A stretch of DNA of 64,000 nt. Origin: an uncultured Chitinophaga sp. (GTDB lineage: Bacteria; Bacteroidota; Bacteroidia; Chitinophagales; Chitinophagaceae). A program made the translations under genes and the position numbers. Below the pieces are notes generated by a model. That model made no database searches. It saw only the letters and a list, made by a program, of their open reading frames with translations, and was not told where the DNA came from. Where the stretch lies: the NCBI RefSeq assembly GCF_937898475.1, contig NZ_CALEJS010000035.1, forward strand, positions 17,113 to 81,112, read 5' to 3'. Shown in pieces: positions 24,845 to 32,693 of the stretch; positions within the stretch are counted from its first letter, which is position 1, and the number at the start of each line of letters is the position of its first letter.

Positions 24845-25726
24845 TTAAACGAATGTAAAAGGATTACCGGAGGTAATATGCGTTACCGTTACGCCCTGCA
24901 GTTTAGGTTGCAGCCAGTCTACCAGCCATTCCATTCCCGGCTCTTCGCTCTGGGAATGCCCCAGCACGATGAGGGCGGTTTTTGATCCCAGCTGACGGGC
25001 ATCGCGAATGTATTCTGCGGTTTCCCATTCATGTACCTCGCCTGCGATCAGCACATCGGGCTGTTCTTTTTCCACCAGGGCAATCTGTCTTTGTCCGCCG
25101 GCAGCCCCTGGCAGCAGGGCTATCCGTTCACAGCTTTGTGAAAGGTCGCCTATCACCCGCAGCTGCCGGATGCCCAGGGATTGTTTCAGGGTACTGACCA
25201 CCTGCTGCAATGAAGCAGGCGGCAGGTGAAGGATGGTGTTACCGGGCTTATAATATTGCAGCCAGCCTGTTTTTTTCAGCACCCCATATCCTACTCCGTC
25301 GGGGCGGTGTGTATGCCAGTAATCATGAAAGCGCCACACGGCTATATTGTGTTGCTTCAGCAGTTCCTGCTTGCGGCGTACGATGTGGTTTTGCCCGGAC
25401 CAGTTCGTATCATCCTGGTGGTTATAGAAAGTAGGCTCATGGGCAATGATGAAATTAGCCTTCCGTCTGGCAGCTTCTTCAATCACCGCAATGGTGGCGA
25501 ACATGGTGGTAACGATACCGGAGACTACCTGTGTATCACTGCCGCTTTTGAGCGTGTCTACCGTTTGCTGAAAGGGAGCGCCGGGAATATCTTTCAGTAT
25601 GATATCCATCACTTCACGTACGGTATAGCTTTTCCGGGCGGCCATAGCGGCGCCGGGAACGCTTAATACGGCGGCGGCGCCTGCCGCTTTTGCGATGGTA
25701 GTGATAAATGTTCTTCTGGCAAGCAT
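24845..25726 (-). CDS. exported Nif3-like dinuclear-metal protein
   Basis: 293 residues. The N-terminus has a twin-arginine signal (ARRTFITTIAKAAGAAAVL, ending AMAARK), unusual because Nif3/YbgI proteins are normally cytosolic. The body shows the family features: ANFIIAHEPTFYN with metal-ligand His, VWRFHDYWHTHRPDGVGYG, and the C-terminal block AGEVHEWETAEYIRDA and VLGHSQSEEPGMEWL with ligand His/Glu. Nif3-like proteins form hexameric toroids with a two-metal centre; their reaction is still debated (GTP cyclohydrolase 1 type activity has been reported for some). It lies 12 bases downstream of the metallo-beta-lactamase-fold gene at 25739, also exported, suggesting one operon acting outside the cytoplasm. 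Confidence 0.82.
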   Translation of the reverse strand: MLARRTFITTIAKAAGAAAVLSVPGAAMAARKSYTVREVMDIILKDIPGAPFQQTVDTLKSGSDTQVVSGIVTTMFATIAVIEEAARRKANFIIAHEPTFYNHQDDTNWSGQNHIVRRKQELLKQHNIAVWRFHDYWHTHRPDGVGYGVLKKTGWLQYYKPGNTILHLPPASLQQVVSTLKQSLGIRQLRVIGDLSQSCERIALLPGAAGGQRQIALVEKEQPDVLIAGEVHEWETAEYIRDARQLGSKTALIVLGHSQSEEPGMEWLVDWLQPKLQGVTVTHITSGNPFTFV

Positions 25727-25738
25727 GAGGGATGGGTT

Positions 25739-26491
25739 TTAGTTGTACCAGTTACGCAGGCGGACGGTGATGTTCTTGTTGCCTTCTTCTACCAGGCGTT
25801 TGAACACGTTCACATCGCTCAGGCCATTTTGTCCGCGGTAGTGATAAGGATACACTACGCGGGGTTTGAAAGCCAGTACGGCATCTGCCGCATGGTTTAC
25901 GTCCATGGTATAGGGCAGGTTCATGCAAACAAAAGCCACATCAATATTTTTGAGTGCGCGCATTTCGGGAATATCTTCCGTATCGCCGGAGAGGTAAATA
26001 TTTTTGCCGCCGATATTCAGCACATAGCCATTGCCCCTGCCTTTGGGATGTTTGGCGTCGGGCCCGCCGGGCGGGTTATACATCGGGATAGCGGTGATGG
26101 TGATACCAGCCTGTGTAGTTTGTTCCCCATTCCTGAGCACAATGGCTTTTGCCCTGTCTTCCGCCGTTAGTTTATCGGCTACTGCCTGCGGCACCACCAG
26201 TAATGTCTTCACTGTTTTAACGGCGGCAATGGTAGCCGGGTTGAAATGATCGCCATGGATATCGGTGATCAGGATAATATCGGGCTCGCTATAGCCTTTG
26301 TACTTATCTCCTCCCCCATCGGGATCGGCATAAATGGTAAGGCTTTCCACCGTGAGCACCAGGCTGGCATGCTGCACGGGCTGGATAGACAGCACACCTT
26401 TGGCGGTTTGCAATGTATCGGCCGAGCTTTGCTGCGCCAGCGCCTTAGCGGAAATAAGAAGAAGCGTTAATGCAAGGTTCCTGAATTTCAT
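25739..26491 (-). CDS. exported metallo-beta-lactamase-fold hydrolase (UlaG/UPF0173-like)
   Basis: 250 residues with a signal peptide at 1-19 (LLLISAKALAQQ). The metal motif reads TDIHGDHFN (Asp77-x-His79-x-Asp81-His82), in which the first His of HxHxDH is replaced by Asp, a known pattern in this UlaG-like branch. Further ligands are Asp175-type in LSGDTEDIPEM and His in YPYHYRGQ. The family contains lactonases, phosphodiesterases and many unassigned proteins. It is the first gene of a two-gene operon with the exported Nif3-like gene and divergent from the M23 peptidase gene (96-base gap). Confidence 0.82.
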   Translation of the reverse strand: MKFRNLALTLLLISAKALAQQSSADTLQTAKGVLSIQPVQHASLVLTVESLTIYADPDGGGDKYKGYSEPDIILITDIHGDHFNPATIAAVKTVKTLLVVPQAVADKLTAEDRAKAIVLRNGEQTTQAGITITAIPMYNPPGGPDAKHPKGRGNGYVLNIGGKNIYLSGDTEDIPEMRALKNIDVAFVCMNLPYTMDVNHAADAVLAFKPRVVYPYHYRGQNGLSDVNVFKRLVEEGNKNITVRLRNWYN

Positions 26492-26587
26492 AATGATGGA
26501 TTATATTGTATAAAAATAGAAAAGTTCCGGGTAGATTCTTCGATTGGCGCGACAATTGTGCCGGCTCTCCGGGAAACTGCTGCCTAT

Positions 26588-27928
26588 ATGAAAAGAACTG
26601 ATCAGTACCAGCCCGCAATACTGTTACTATTCACAGCAACGATGATCTTTGCCTGCTCTGCTTCCAAAAAAGGAGTGTTCGCCAAAAAGACGGCGCGTGA
26701 GCAATATGCCGGCCGTATTGCCGATGCTGGACTACAAACCACTACGGTAGGCAAACTATGGTTTGCCGCAGGGGAAAAGGCGCTGGCACGGCCCCTGACC
26801 ATCACGCTGCCATACCGCGAAACCGGCTACTTTGCTGCTGAAAAACCAGATGCATCCGGTTATGTTTTTCCCGTAAAACGGGGAGAGCAGATCAACATAC
26901 AGGTAAGTATCAAACCGCACGGCAGTTTCCAGCTTTTCACGGAACTATGGCAAAGCGGTACAGAGGGCGGTACGCCATCATTACTGGAAGCTGCTGATAC
27001 TACCGCCTTACAGCTGCAGTATGAAGTGAAGAAAACGGGCCGTTTACTGATGCGCGTACAGCCGGAACTGTTACGTGGCGGAGAATATACCCTAGTGATC
27101 ACCAGCGGCCCAAGCCTGGGTTTCCCGGTACAGGCCAATGCTACTTACAGGATCATCAGTTTCTGGGGCGATGGCAGGGACAAAGGCAGCCGCAGGCATG
27201 AAGGCATTGATATCTCCGGTAAGTTCAGAACACCGGTGGTAGCGGCCGCCAGCGGGTATGTAAGCAGTGTGCGTGAAAACAACCTGGGCGGCAAAGTGGT
27301 GTTCCTGCAACCTGACGGTAAAGATTATACGTTGTACTATGCGCACCTGGATGAGCAACTGGTACGGCAGGGCCAGCGCGTAAATAAAGGCGAGCCGCTG
27401 GGACTGATGGGGAATACCGGCAATGCGCGCAACACCGTTACACACCTGCATTTCGGCGTTTATACCATGGGAGGCGCTATCGATCCCTTACCCTTTGTGA
27501 ATCCTGACAGGGCACAACCGGCAGCCATTACCGCACCGCTGGAACTGCTGCAGCAATATGTACACAATCCCGCCGCCGCACAGCTTCGCGTAACGCCCGC
27601 CAGAAACGGCATGACACTGGATAGGCTGTCTTCCAGGCAAGTGATGCGGGTGCTGGCTGCCACGGGCAACTGGTACAAGGTGGTGCTACCCGATACAAGA
27701 GAAGGCTATATTGAAAGCACCGCAGTTACAGACCGTGCCGCCCGTACGCTGGTACTGAAAAATGCAGCCCCCCTGCTGGATGCGCCCGACAGTATCAATG
27801 CGGTGATGACCACCATGCCTGAAGGCAGCAGTATCAAAGTGCTGGGAGGATATGGAGACTATCAGTATGTGCGGTTTAATACGCAGAACGGCTGGATCAG
27901 ACAATCTACTGCCGGAGGCAGCAACTGA
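26588..27928 (+). CDS. M23-family peptidoglycan peptidase lipoprotein with SH3-like repeats
   Basis: 446 residues from ATG 26588 (a GTG 30 bases upstream is in frame but precedes the signal). Lipobox TATMIFACSASKK gives a lipid-anchored protein. An N-terminal beta domain (about 50-185) resembles pre-peptidase sandwiches. The LytM/M23 core follows with metal ligands His and Asp in RRHEGIDISG and His in THLHFGVYTMGG, plus the active-site His in YYAHLDEQL. Two SH3-like modules end the chain (LRVTPARNGMTLDRL, NWYKVVLPDTREGYIES and DAPDSINAVMTTMPEGS). It should cut peptide cross-links of peptidoglycan in the periplasm. It is followed 71 bases later by the TVP38 gene on the same strand. Confidence 0.88.
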   Translation: MKRTDQYQPAILLLFTATMIFACSASKKGVFAKKTAREQYAGRIADAGLQTTTVGKLWFAAGEKALARPLTITLPYRETGYFAAEKPDASGYVFPVKRGEQINIQVSIKPHGSFQLFTELWQSGTEGGTPSLLEAADTTALQLQYEVKKTGRLLMRVQPELLRGGEYTLVITSGPSLGFPVQANATYRIISFWGDGRDKGSRRHEGIDISGKFRTPVVAAASGYVSSVRENNLGGKVVFLQPDGKDYTLYYAHLDEQLVRQGQRVNKGEPLGLMGNTGNARNTVTHLHFGVYTMGGAIDPLPFVNPDRAQPAAITAPLELLQQYVHNPAAAQLRVTPARNGMTLDRLSSRQVMRVLAATGNWYKVVLPDTREGYIESTAVTDRAARTLVLKNAAPLLDAPDSINAVMTTMPEGSSIKVLGGYGDYQYVRFNTQNGWIRQSTAGGSN

Positions 27929-27999
27929 TCTGCGCCAGGCTCTTCAAAACGGTTTTAGTATGCTTTTTGAAGCAGTTATGGAAAAGAACAGACGCATCT

Positions 28000-28707
28000 A
28001 TGACTGCTGCAAACCGGATACATGATACAAAAACAAGCAAGCTCCCGTTTATTATCTCCCTTTCCATACTGGCTATACTGGGCTTGTGCTACTGGCTGAT
28101 ACCTGCTTTTCAGCACGGCATAAAAACAGCCTATGAAGTGCTTACCAGCGAAGATCAGCACCGCATCAGGGAATGGGTGAAACAGTTTGGCCTTGGCGGA
28201 CCAGCAATGCTGATCCTCCTGATGGTGGTACAGATGTTCCTTTTTGTTGTGCCCAATGTACTGGTGATGATGGTGGCTATTACTGGCTATGGCCCTGTAT
28301 GGGGCGCTGTTATTTCGTTGCTGGGCGTATTTGCCTCTTCTTCCTTTGGATATGTAATAGGCAGGATGCTGGGACCATCCATCGTGAACAAATTCGTGAG
28401 CGTAAAAACACAGCAAAAGATCAGCGAATTTATCAGGGCATATGGCGTACCAGCTATCGCCATTACCCGTTTGTCTTCCTTATCAAACGACTCGCTCAGC
28501 TTTGTTACCGGCATCCTCAAAATGAAATACCACCGCTATATACTGGCCACCATGGGTGGTATTACACCACTGGTGATACTGCTGGCCCTATACGGGCATA
28601 ACGGGCAGATAGAAAAGGCGCTGATATGGGTAGCGGCATTATCGTTGTCAGGTTTAGTGGCTTACATCATCATTGATAAACGCAGGAAGAAAAGAAAGGC
28701 AGCGTGA
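28000..28707 (+). CDS. TVP38/TMEM64-family (DedA-like) membrane protein
   Basis: 235 residues from ATG 28000, with about six hydrophobic segments. Family features are visible: the re-entrant-loop region GPAMLILLMVVQMFLFVVPNVLVMMVAITGYGPVWG, the FASSSFGYVIGRMLGPSIV segment, and the second re-entrant motif AIAITRLSSLSNDSLSFVTGILKM. In several bacteria and eukaryotes, DedA/TVP38/VMP1 proteins are scramblases or transporters for lipid carriers or phospholipids, so a role in envelope lipid movement is possible. ATG 28000 gives an N-terminal cytoplasmic tail of ~23 residues; an in-frame TTG at 27967 is less likely. Confidence 0.87.
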   Translation: MTAANRIHDTKTSKLPFIISLSILAILGLCYWLIPAFQHGIKTAYEVLTSEDQHRIREWVKQFGLGGPAMLILLMVVQMFLFVVPNVLVMMVAITGYGPVWGAVISLLGVFASSSFGYVIGRMLGPSIVNKFVSVKTQQKISEFIRAYGVPAIAITRLSSLSNDSLSFVTGILKMKYHRYILATMGGITPLVILLALYGHNGQIEKALIWVAALSLSGLVAYIIIDKRRKKRKAA

Positions 28708-28723
28708 ATTAAAAATAAATATA

Positions 28724-28731
28724 TACATTTG
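28724..28731 (+). promoter_or_regulatory. -7 box (TACATTTG) for the rtcB-prfH leader
   Basis: TACATTTG is an exact TAnnTTTG match 17 bases after the TVP38 stop codon. No good -33 TTTG stands at the proper distance. If used, transcription begins near 28738, giving an unusually long leader of about 220 bases before rtcB, which holds the leader ORF and hairpins. Confidence 0.4.
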
Positions 28732-28774
28732 CGCCCGATTCCTGATTGTTTCACTTTTTAAAATCATAGGAATT

Positions 28775-28819
28775 ATGCTTGAACACTTCTACATATCATC
28801 TCTTTCATTAGCTGCCTAA
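28775..28819 (+). CDS. putative 14-residue leader peptide ahead of rtcB
   Basis: ATG 28775 to TAA 28817-28819 encodes MLEHFYISSLSLAA. An AGG lies 4 bases upstream of the ATG. The stop codon is followed immediately by the 5' arm of a 9-bp inverted repeat (28820-28828), the arrangement seen where ribosome position on a leader ORF decides folding of the mRNA behind it. Translation is not proven; a 14-codon ORF can occur by chance. Confidence 0.35.
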   Translation: MLEHFYISSLSLAA

Positions 28820-28904
28820 GGGCAAAAGCTACCCCTTTTCCTTTTACTTACCGGAACAGTATTGCCTGATCATTGATAATGATCATGACGGTTATCTTTT
28901 GCCC
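28820..28904 (+). promoter_or_regulatory. nested inverted repeats in the rtcB leader
   Basis: The outer stem is GGGCAAAAG (28820-28828) with CTTTTGCCC (28896-28904), perfect over 9 bp. The inner stem is TGATCAT (28867-28873) with ATGATCA (28879-28885), perfect over 7 bp with a 5-base loop. CCG/CGG pairs may fall between them. The element ends 53 bases before ATG 28958. It could be an attenuator, a protein-binding leader or an RNA-repair substrate; which one is unknown. Confidence 0.5.
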
Positions 28905-28957
28905 GCTTTTCTGGCAGCGACGGCTATTGCCATTTCCATCGCCAATACCAAAAAGCC

Positions 28958-30358
28958 ATGAGCAATTTAAAAACAAAAGAACTCAGTAAGATAGGATATA
29001 CGAACGACCAGGCCAGGAGCCTGGTGATCAATATCATTTCAAAACATTTTAAACACACGGCCAAAGCAGACATCCTTACGCTGCTGAGCCATGTTAAGCA
29101 CGATCCGCAAGCCTACCTGCATGATGAAGTGCTGGGCAGGATCGCGGCCACCTTTGCAGACCAGGAAGCCGCCTGTAATTTCCAGTCATTTGAGCTGCTG
29201 GAGCAAACAGGCCAGTTAAAAATTTACGGCAGTAAGGAAATAGAACATGCCGCCAAACAACAAATGGAACTGGCCATGTCATTACCGGTTACCATACAGG
29301 GCGCACTGATGCCCGACGCCCACGTGGGCTACGGCCTGCCCATAGGCGGTGTACTGGCTACCCGCAATGCGGTGATACCACATGCCGTAGGTGTAGACAT
29401 TGGCTGCAGAATGGCGCTGTCCATCCTGGATGAAAACGAGCAGTATGTAAAACGCTACGCACACCAGGTAAAAACTGCGCTGAAGGAATACACGCATTTC
29501 GGCATGGAAGGAGGACTTGCATTTGCACAGGAGCATGCAGTGCTGGATAGCCCCGCATTTCAGTCAACAGACCTGTTAAAGAAACTGCACAGCAAAGCGG
29601 CCAGGCAGCTGGGCTCTTCAGGCAGCGGTAATCACTTTGTAGAAGTAGGCGTGATAGAGTTGTATGCGCACAATGCATTAGCGCTCCAACCCGGCAGATA
29701 TACCGCCCTCTTATCCCACTCCGGCGGTCGCGGACTGGGCGCCAGTGTTGCACAGCACTATACCAGGATCGCCATGGATACCTGCAGACTGCCGCGATCT
29801 GCACAGCAGCTGGCGTGGCTGGATATGGACAGCGAAGCCGGACAGGAGTACTGGCTGAGCATGCAGCTGGCAGGCGATTATGCAAAAGCCTGTCATGACC
29901 GTATACATGCCAACCTGCTGAAGGCGCTTGGGCTGCAAAAATTAGTAACGGTAGAGAACCATCACAATTTTGCATGGAAGGAAACCCTGGCAGACGGCAC
30001 GCCCGCCATTGTGCATCGTAAAGGCGCAACACCTGCGCATGCAGGCGAGTTGGGCATCATCCCCGGCAGCATGAGCACCGCCGCTTACCTGGTAGCAGGC
30101 AAAGGTGCGGGCGATGCGCTGTACTCCGCGTCTCACGGCGCCGGGCGGGCCATGAGCCGGCAACGCGCCAGGGAAAGTATGACCGTGTCTGCGCTGAAGA
30201 AAATGCTCAGCCAGTCCAACGTTACCCTTATTGGCGGCAGCATTGAAGAAAATCCGCTGGCCTATAAGGACATTGAAAAAGTAATTGCCGCACAAACGGC
30301 ATTAGTGGAAACGCAGGGACGATTTATGCCCTGCATTGTAAGAATGAACAAAGAGTAG
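28958..30358 (+). CDS. RtcB-family RNA ligase (RtcB2 type, paired with PrfH)
   Basis: 466 residues. The RtcB fold is clear: PDAHVGYGLPIGGVLAT near the start, GVDIGCRMALS with the metal-binding Asp and Cys, GSSGSGNHFVEVG, LLSHSGGRGLG, VENHHNFAWKE and SASHGAGRAMSRQRAR with the His that takes GMP. RtcB joins RNA 2',3'-cyclic-phosphate or 3'-phosphate ends to 5'-OH ends using GTP and Mn2+. The next gene, 6 bases downstream, is PrfH. The RtcB2-PrfH pair is known to rescue ribosomes whose 16S decoding centre has been cut by ribotoxins of the colicin E3 type: PrfH frees the stalled ribosome and RtcB2 reseals the rRNA. The long structured leader suggests conditional expression. Confidence 0.93.
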   Translation: MSNLKTKELSKIGYTNDQARSLVINIISKHFKHTAKADILTLLSHVKHDPQAYLHDEVLGRIAATFADQEAACNFQSFELLEQTGQLKIYGSKEIEHAAKQQMELAMSLPVTIQGALMPDAHVGYGLPIGGVLATRNAVIPHAVGVDIGCRMALSILDENEQYVKRYAHQVKTALKEYTHFGMEGGLAFAQEHAVLDSPAFQSTDLLKKLHSKAARQLGSSGSGNHFVEVGVIELYAHNALALQPGRYTALLSHSGGRGLGASVAQHYTRIAMDTCRLPRSAQQLAWLDMDSEAGQEYWLSMQLAGDYAKACHDRIHANLLKALGLQKLVTVENHHNFAWKETLADGTPAIVHRKGATPAHAGELGIIPGSMSTAAYLVAGKGAGDALYSASHGAGRAMSRQRARESMTVSALKKMLSQSNVTLIGGSIEENPLAYKDIEKVIAAQTALVETQGRFMPCIVRMNKE

Positions 30359-30364
30359 ATCATT

Positions 30365-30979
30365 ATGGACAAAATAATTGTACAGATCACCTCGGGCCGT
30401 GGACCGGCAGAATGTTGCCGGGCCGTTGCCCGGGTGCAGGAGATGATGCTGAAGCAATGTAAAGCAAAAGGTATTGAGATCTCCGTATTGGATAGTAAAC
30501 AGGCTGACCTGAAAGGCGCGTTGTTGTCTGCCACCTTCCTGGCTAAAGGCAATAACCTGCAGCCGTTTATCGATGAGTGGCAGGGCACCGTGCAGTGGAT
30601 TGCCAGAAGCCCTTACCGCAGGTTCCATAAACGTAAGAACTGGTTTGTGGGTGTAGGTATATTCCCCCTGCAGGAGCAGGCTTTATGGAACCCCAAAGAT
30701 GTGGTAGTAGCAACCTGCCGGGCTTCCGGTCCGGGCGGCCAGCATGTGAACAAAGTGGAAACAGCCGTGCGTTGCAGTCATATCCCCTCCGGCATACAGG
30801 TACTGGCGGCAGACAGCCGCTCACAGTTGCAGAACAAGCAGCTGGGCATGGAACGTTTAAAGGCGAAAGTAATAGCCTGGCATACCGCACAACTGCTGGA
30901 GCAGCAGCAAGACCAGTGGCACGAGCATAATGTGCTGGAGCGGGGGAACGCGGTGAAGGTGATTGAGGCGGAACTGTGA
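30365..30979 (+). CDS. prfH: peptide chain release factor homologue PrfH
   Basis: 204 residues, the normal length of PrfH, with the peptidyl-tRNA hydrolysis motif GGQ at 124-126 (RASGPGGQHVNKVETAVR) followed by the usual Gln/Lys-rich helix. The codon-recognition domain of RF1/RF2 is absent. Instead, about 110 N-terminal residues carry the PrfH-type domain (VQITSGRGPAECCRAVARVQ, SPYRRFHKRKNWFVGVGIF). It acts in the cytosol on ribosomes with a broken decoding centre. It is coupled to the RtcB gene (6-base gap) and ends 25 bases before the convergent nucleoside hydrolase gene. Confidence 0.93.
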   Translation: MDKIIVQITSGRGPAECCRAVARVQEMMLKQCKAKGIEISVLDSKQADLKGALLSATFLAKGNNLQPFIDEWQGTVQWIARSPYRRFHKRKNWFVGVGIFPLQEQALWNPKDVVVATCRASGPGGQHVNKVETAVRCSHIPSGIQVLAADSRSQLQNKQLGMERLKAKVIAWHTAQLLEQQQDQWHEHNVLERGNAVKVIEAEL

Positions 30980-31004
30980 GGGTTGAGCTGTTGGCTGTTA
31001 GCTG

Positions 31005-32009
31005 TTAGTGATTGGAGCGGATGGATAATGGAGCTAATGGCTGATGGTGCATCAGCTGCTCTATCAGTGTTTGCAGTTCATCTCTCCTGTCGTTCAATTC
31101 CAGCAGACTGAAACGTTCTCCGGGGATAAGGCTGTTGCTGCCATCATCTTCGATGCGGAAATTCACCTTACGTACATTGAACCAGGGCTCAATGCCCCTG
31201 ATGGCTGCCAGCACGGCGGTCTGGTCCCAGCTCATGCGGCCGCTGGTGTTCTTGTCTTTACCCAGGGCAATGGCATAGGCATCTTTTACGGGGCTGTTGC
31301 GGATGTTTTCGTCCCTGATCAGCGGAACGCCGGTGTGGATCTGCTCTCCTACTTCCAGGGGACTGAGGATCACCGGCGTTTCCCATTGTTCAAACACCAT
31401 GCGGGCGGCTTTGGTGTCTATGTACACGTTATACTCCCGCCCTTTTGTTGCATTGGGGGGCAGGCTGGCAGCCATGGATACCAGCTGTTTTACCTTTTGC
31501 CTTATGAGGCTTCTGCCATCCAGCCGGGAATATTGATCCGGACCGGAAGCCAGCAGGGCGGCCAGGTTGGTAAAAAAGCCCACACTGACGATGGTTACCG
31601 AGCTATCCGGCGCTGCGGCCAGGATGCGGCGGTACAATGCCACTGCCTTTTCAGCGTTCTTATTGGAAGACAGGCGGTGCGGATACATGGCGATGATGGC
31701 CTGCGCCCATTTCTGGGGACAATCCAGGTAGGGCTTCTTACCCTCCGTTATCCCTACGGGCAGCTCAGGCCTCCCGAAATAGGTATTCAGTACACTGATG
31801 GTAGGAACAGTGGTTTCGAAGGCATTACACGAGACAACGGCCAGTATCTTTGCCTCCCCTTTGTCTGCCAACGCATGCAACACGGCCATGGCGCCTACAT
31901 CGTCATAGTCGCCGGCAATATCCGTATCCAGGATCACCGGTACCTGTGCCGAAGCACTGAGGGAAACGAAACACATGAATATTAGCTGTTTTGTAAACCT
32001 ATGCATCAT
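31005..32009 (-). CDS. exported inosine/uridine-preferring nucleoside hydrolase family protein
   Basis: 334 residues with a signal peptide at about 1-21 (CFVSLSASAQ). The family hallmark is VILDTDIAGDYDDVGA (Asp28, Asp30, Asp34-Asp37), the calcium- and ribose-binding aspartates. Later come SNKNAEKAVALYRRIL, TIVSVGFFTNLAALL and the Asp near the C-terminus. The family cleaves the N-glycosidic bond of ribonucleosides; export points to scavenging of nucleosides or related compounds in the periplasm. The exact base or sugar preference is not visible. It ends convergent with prfH; the strand upstream is divergent from the GMC dehydrogenase operon. Confidence 0.85.
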   Translation of the reverse strand: MMHRFTKQLIFMCFVSLSASAQVPVILDTDIAGDYDDVGAMAVLHALADKGEAKILAVVSCNAFETTVPTISVLNTYFGRPELPVGITEGKKPYLDCPQKWAQAIIAMYPHRLSSNKNAEKAVALYRRILAAAPDSSVTIVSVGFFTNLAALLASGPDQYSRLDGRSLIRQKVKQLVSMAASLPPNATKGREYNVYIDTKAARMVFEQWETPVILSPLEVGEQIHTGVPLIRDENIRNSPVKDAYAIALGKDKNTSGRMSWDQTAVLAAIRGIEPWFNVRKVNFRIEDDGSNSLIPGERFSLLELNDRRDELQTLIEQLMHHQPLAPLSIRSNH

Positions 32010-32147
32010 AATTTATGCTATTTTCATACCGTGGACCACAACAAGTTAGGATAATTATGGATTTCCGGCATAAGCTTGTACTTTTTTATCCCGATCTTGC
32101 TATTTTGACGGCTTACTTTTATTTTGTTAAAAACACCTTTTTTATAC

Positions 32148-32675
32148 ATGCATATCAACAGAAGAACAGCGATCAGGCAGCTTTTCATCATCTCCGCGGG
32201 AGCAGCCATACTGCCCGCCTGCGTAAATGATAAAAAGCCCGCCGCTTCCGCCTTCAGCAATCTCCCTGTTACCACAAAGGATGAAGCCATGCTGGAAGCG
32301 CTGGCTGCCACCATCATTCCTACCACCGACACACCAGGCGCAAAAGAAGTAGCGGCGCACCGCTTTGCCCTGCGGATGGTGAATGATCTGAGCAAACCTG
32401 AACAAAGAGAACAATTTGTGAAGGGGCTGAAACAGTTCCAGGACAAGGTGCAGCAGCAATACGGCAAAACCTATGACAAGTGCACGGCACAGGAACAGGA
32501 AAAGATCGTGACCGCAGCCATCGCTGCAAAAGATGCAGGCGATGATGCCGCATATTTCTTTAACACCTTCAAACGTCTCACCATACAGGCTTTCACCAGC
32601 TCTGAATACTATCTTACCAAGGTACAGGTATATAAACTGGTTCCGGGTAAATACATCAGCAGCGTTAAAGCATAG
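32148..32675 (+). CDS. gluconate 2-dehydrogenase subunit 3-like Tat lipoprotein
   Basis: 175 residues from ATG 32148. The signal has twin arginines and a lipobox in one stretch (NRRTAIRQLFIISAGA, LPACVND), so it is likely exported folded by Tat and lipidated. The rest is the small helical subunit of the gluconate/GMC dehydrogenase group (MLEALAATIIPTTDTPGAKEV, YFFNTFKRLTIQAFTSSEYY). Such subunits help export and cofactor loading of the large flavin subunit, encoded 18 bases downstream. Its substrate is set by that partner. No cytochrome c subunit is encoded next to the pair, so the electron acceptor is open. Confidence 0.85.
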   Translation: MHINRRTAIRQLFIISAGAAILPACVNDKKPAASAFSNLPVTTKDEAMLEALAATIIPTTDTPGAKEVAAHRFALRMVNDLSKPEQREQFVKGLKQFQDKVQQQYGKTYDKCTAQEQEKIVTAAIAAKDAGDDAAYFFNTFKRLTIQAFTSSEYYLTKVQVYKLVPGKYISSVKA

Positions 32676-32693
32676 TTTGATCACTGATACAGT

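Noticed and set aside
28885..28989. Second upstream reading frame (34 codons) overlapping the start of rtcB.
   Set aside because: It has no ribosome-binding site, starts inside the inner hairpin and its composition looks random.
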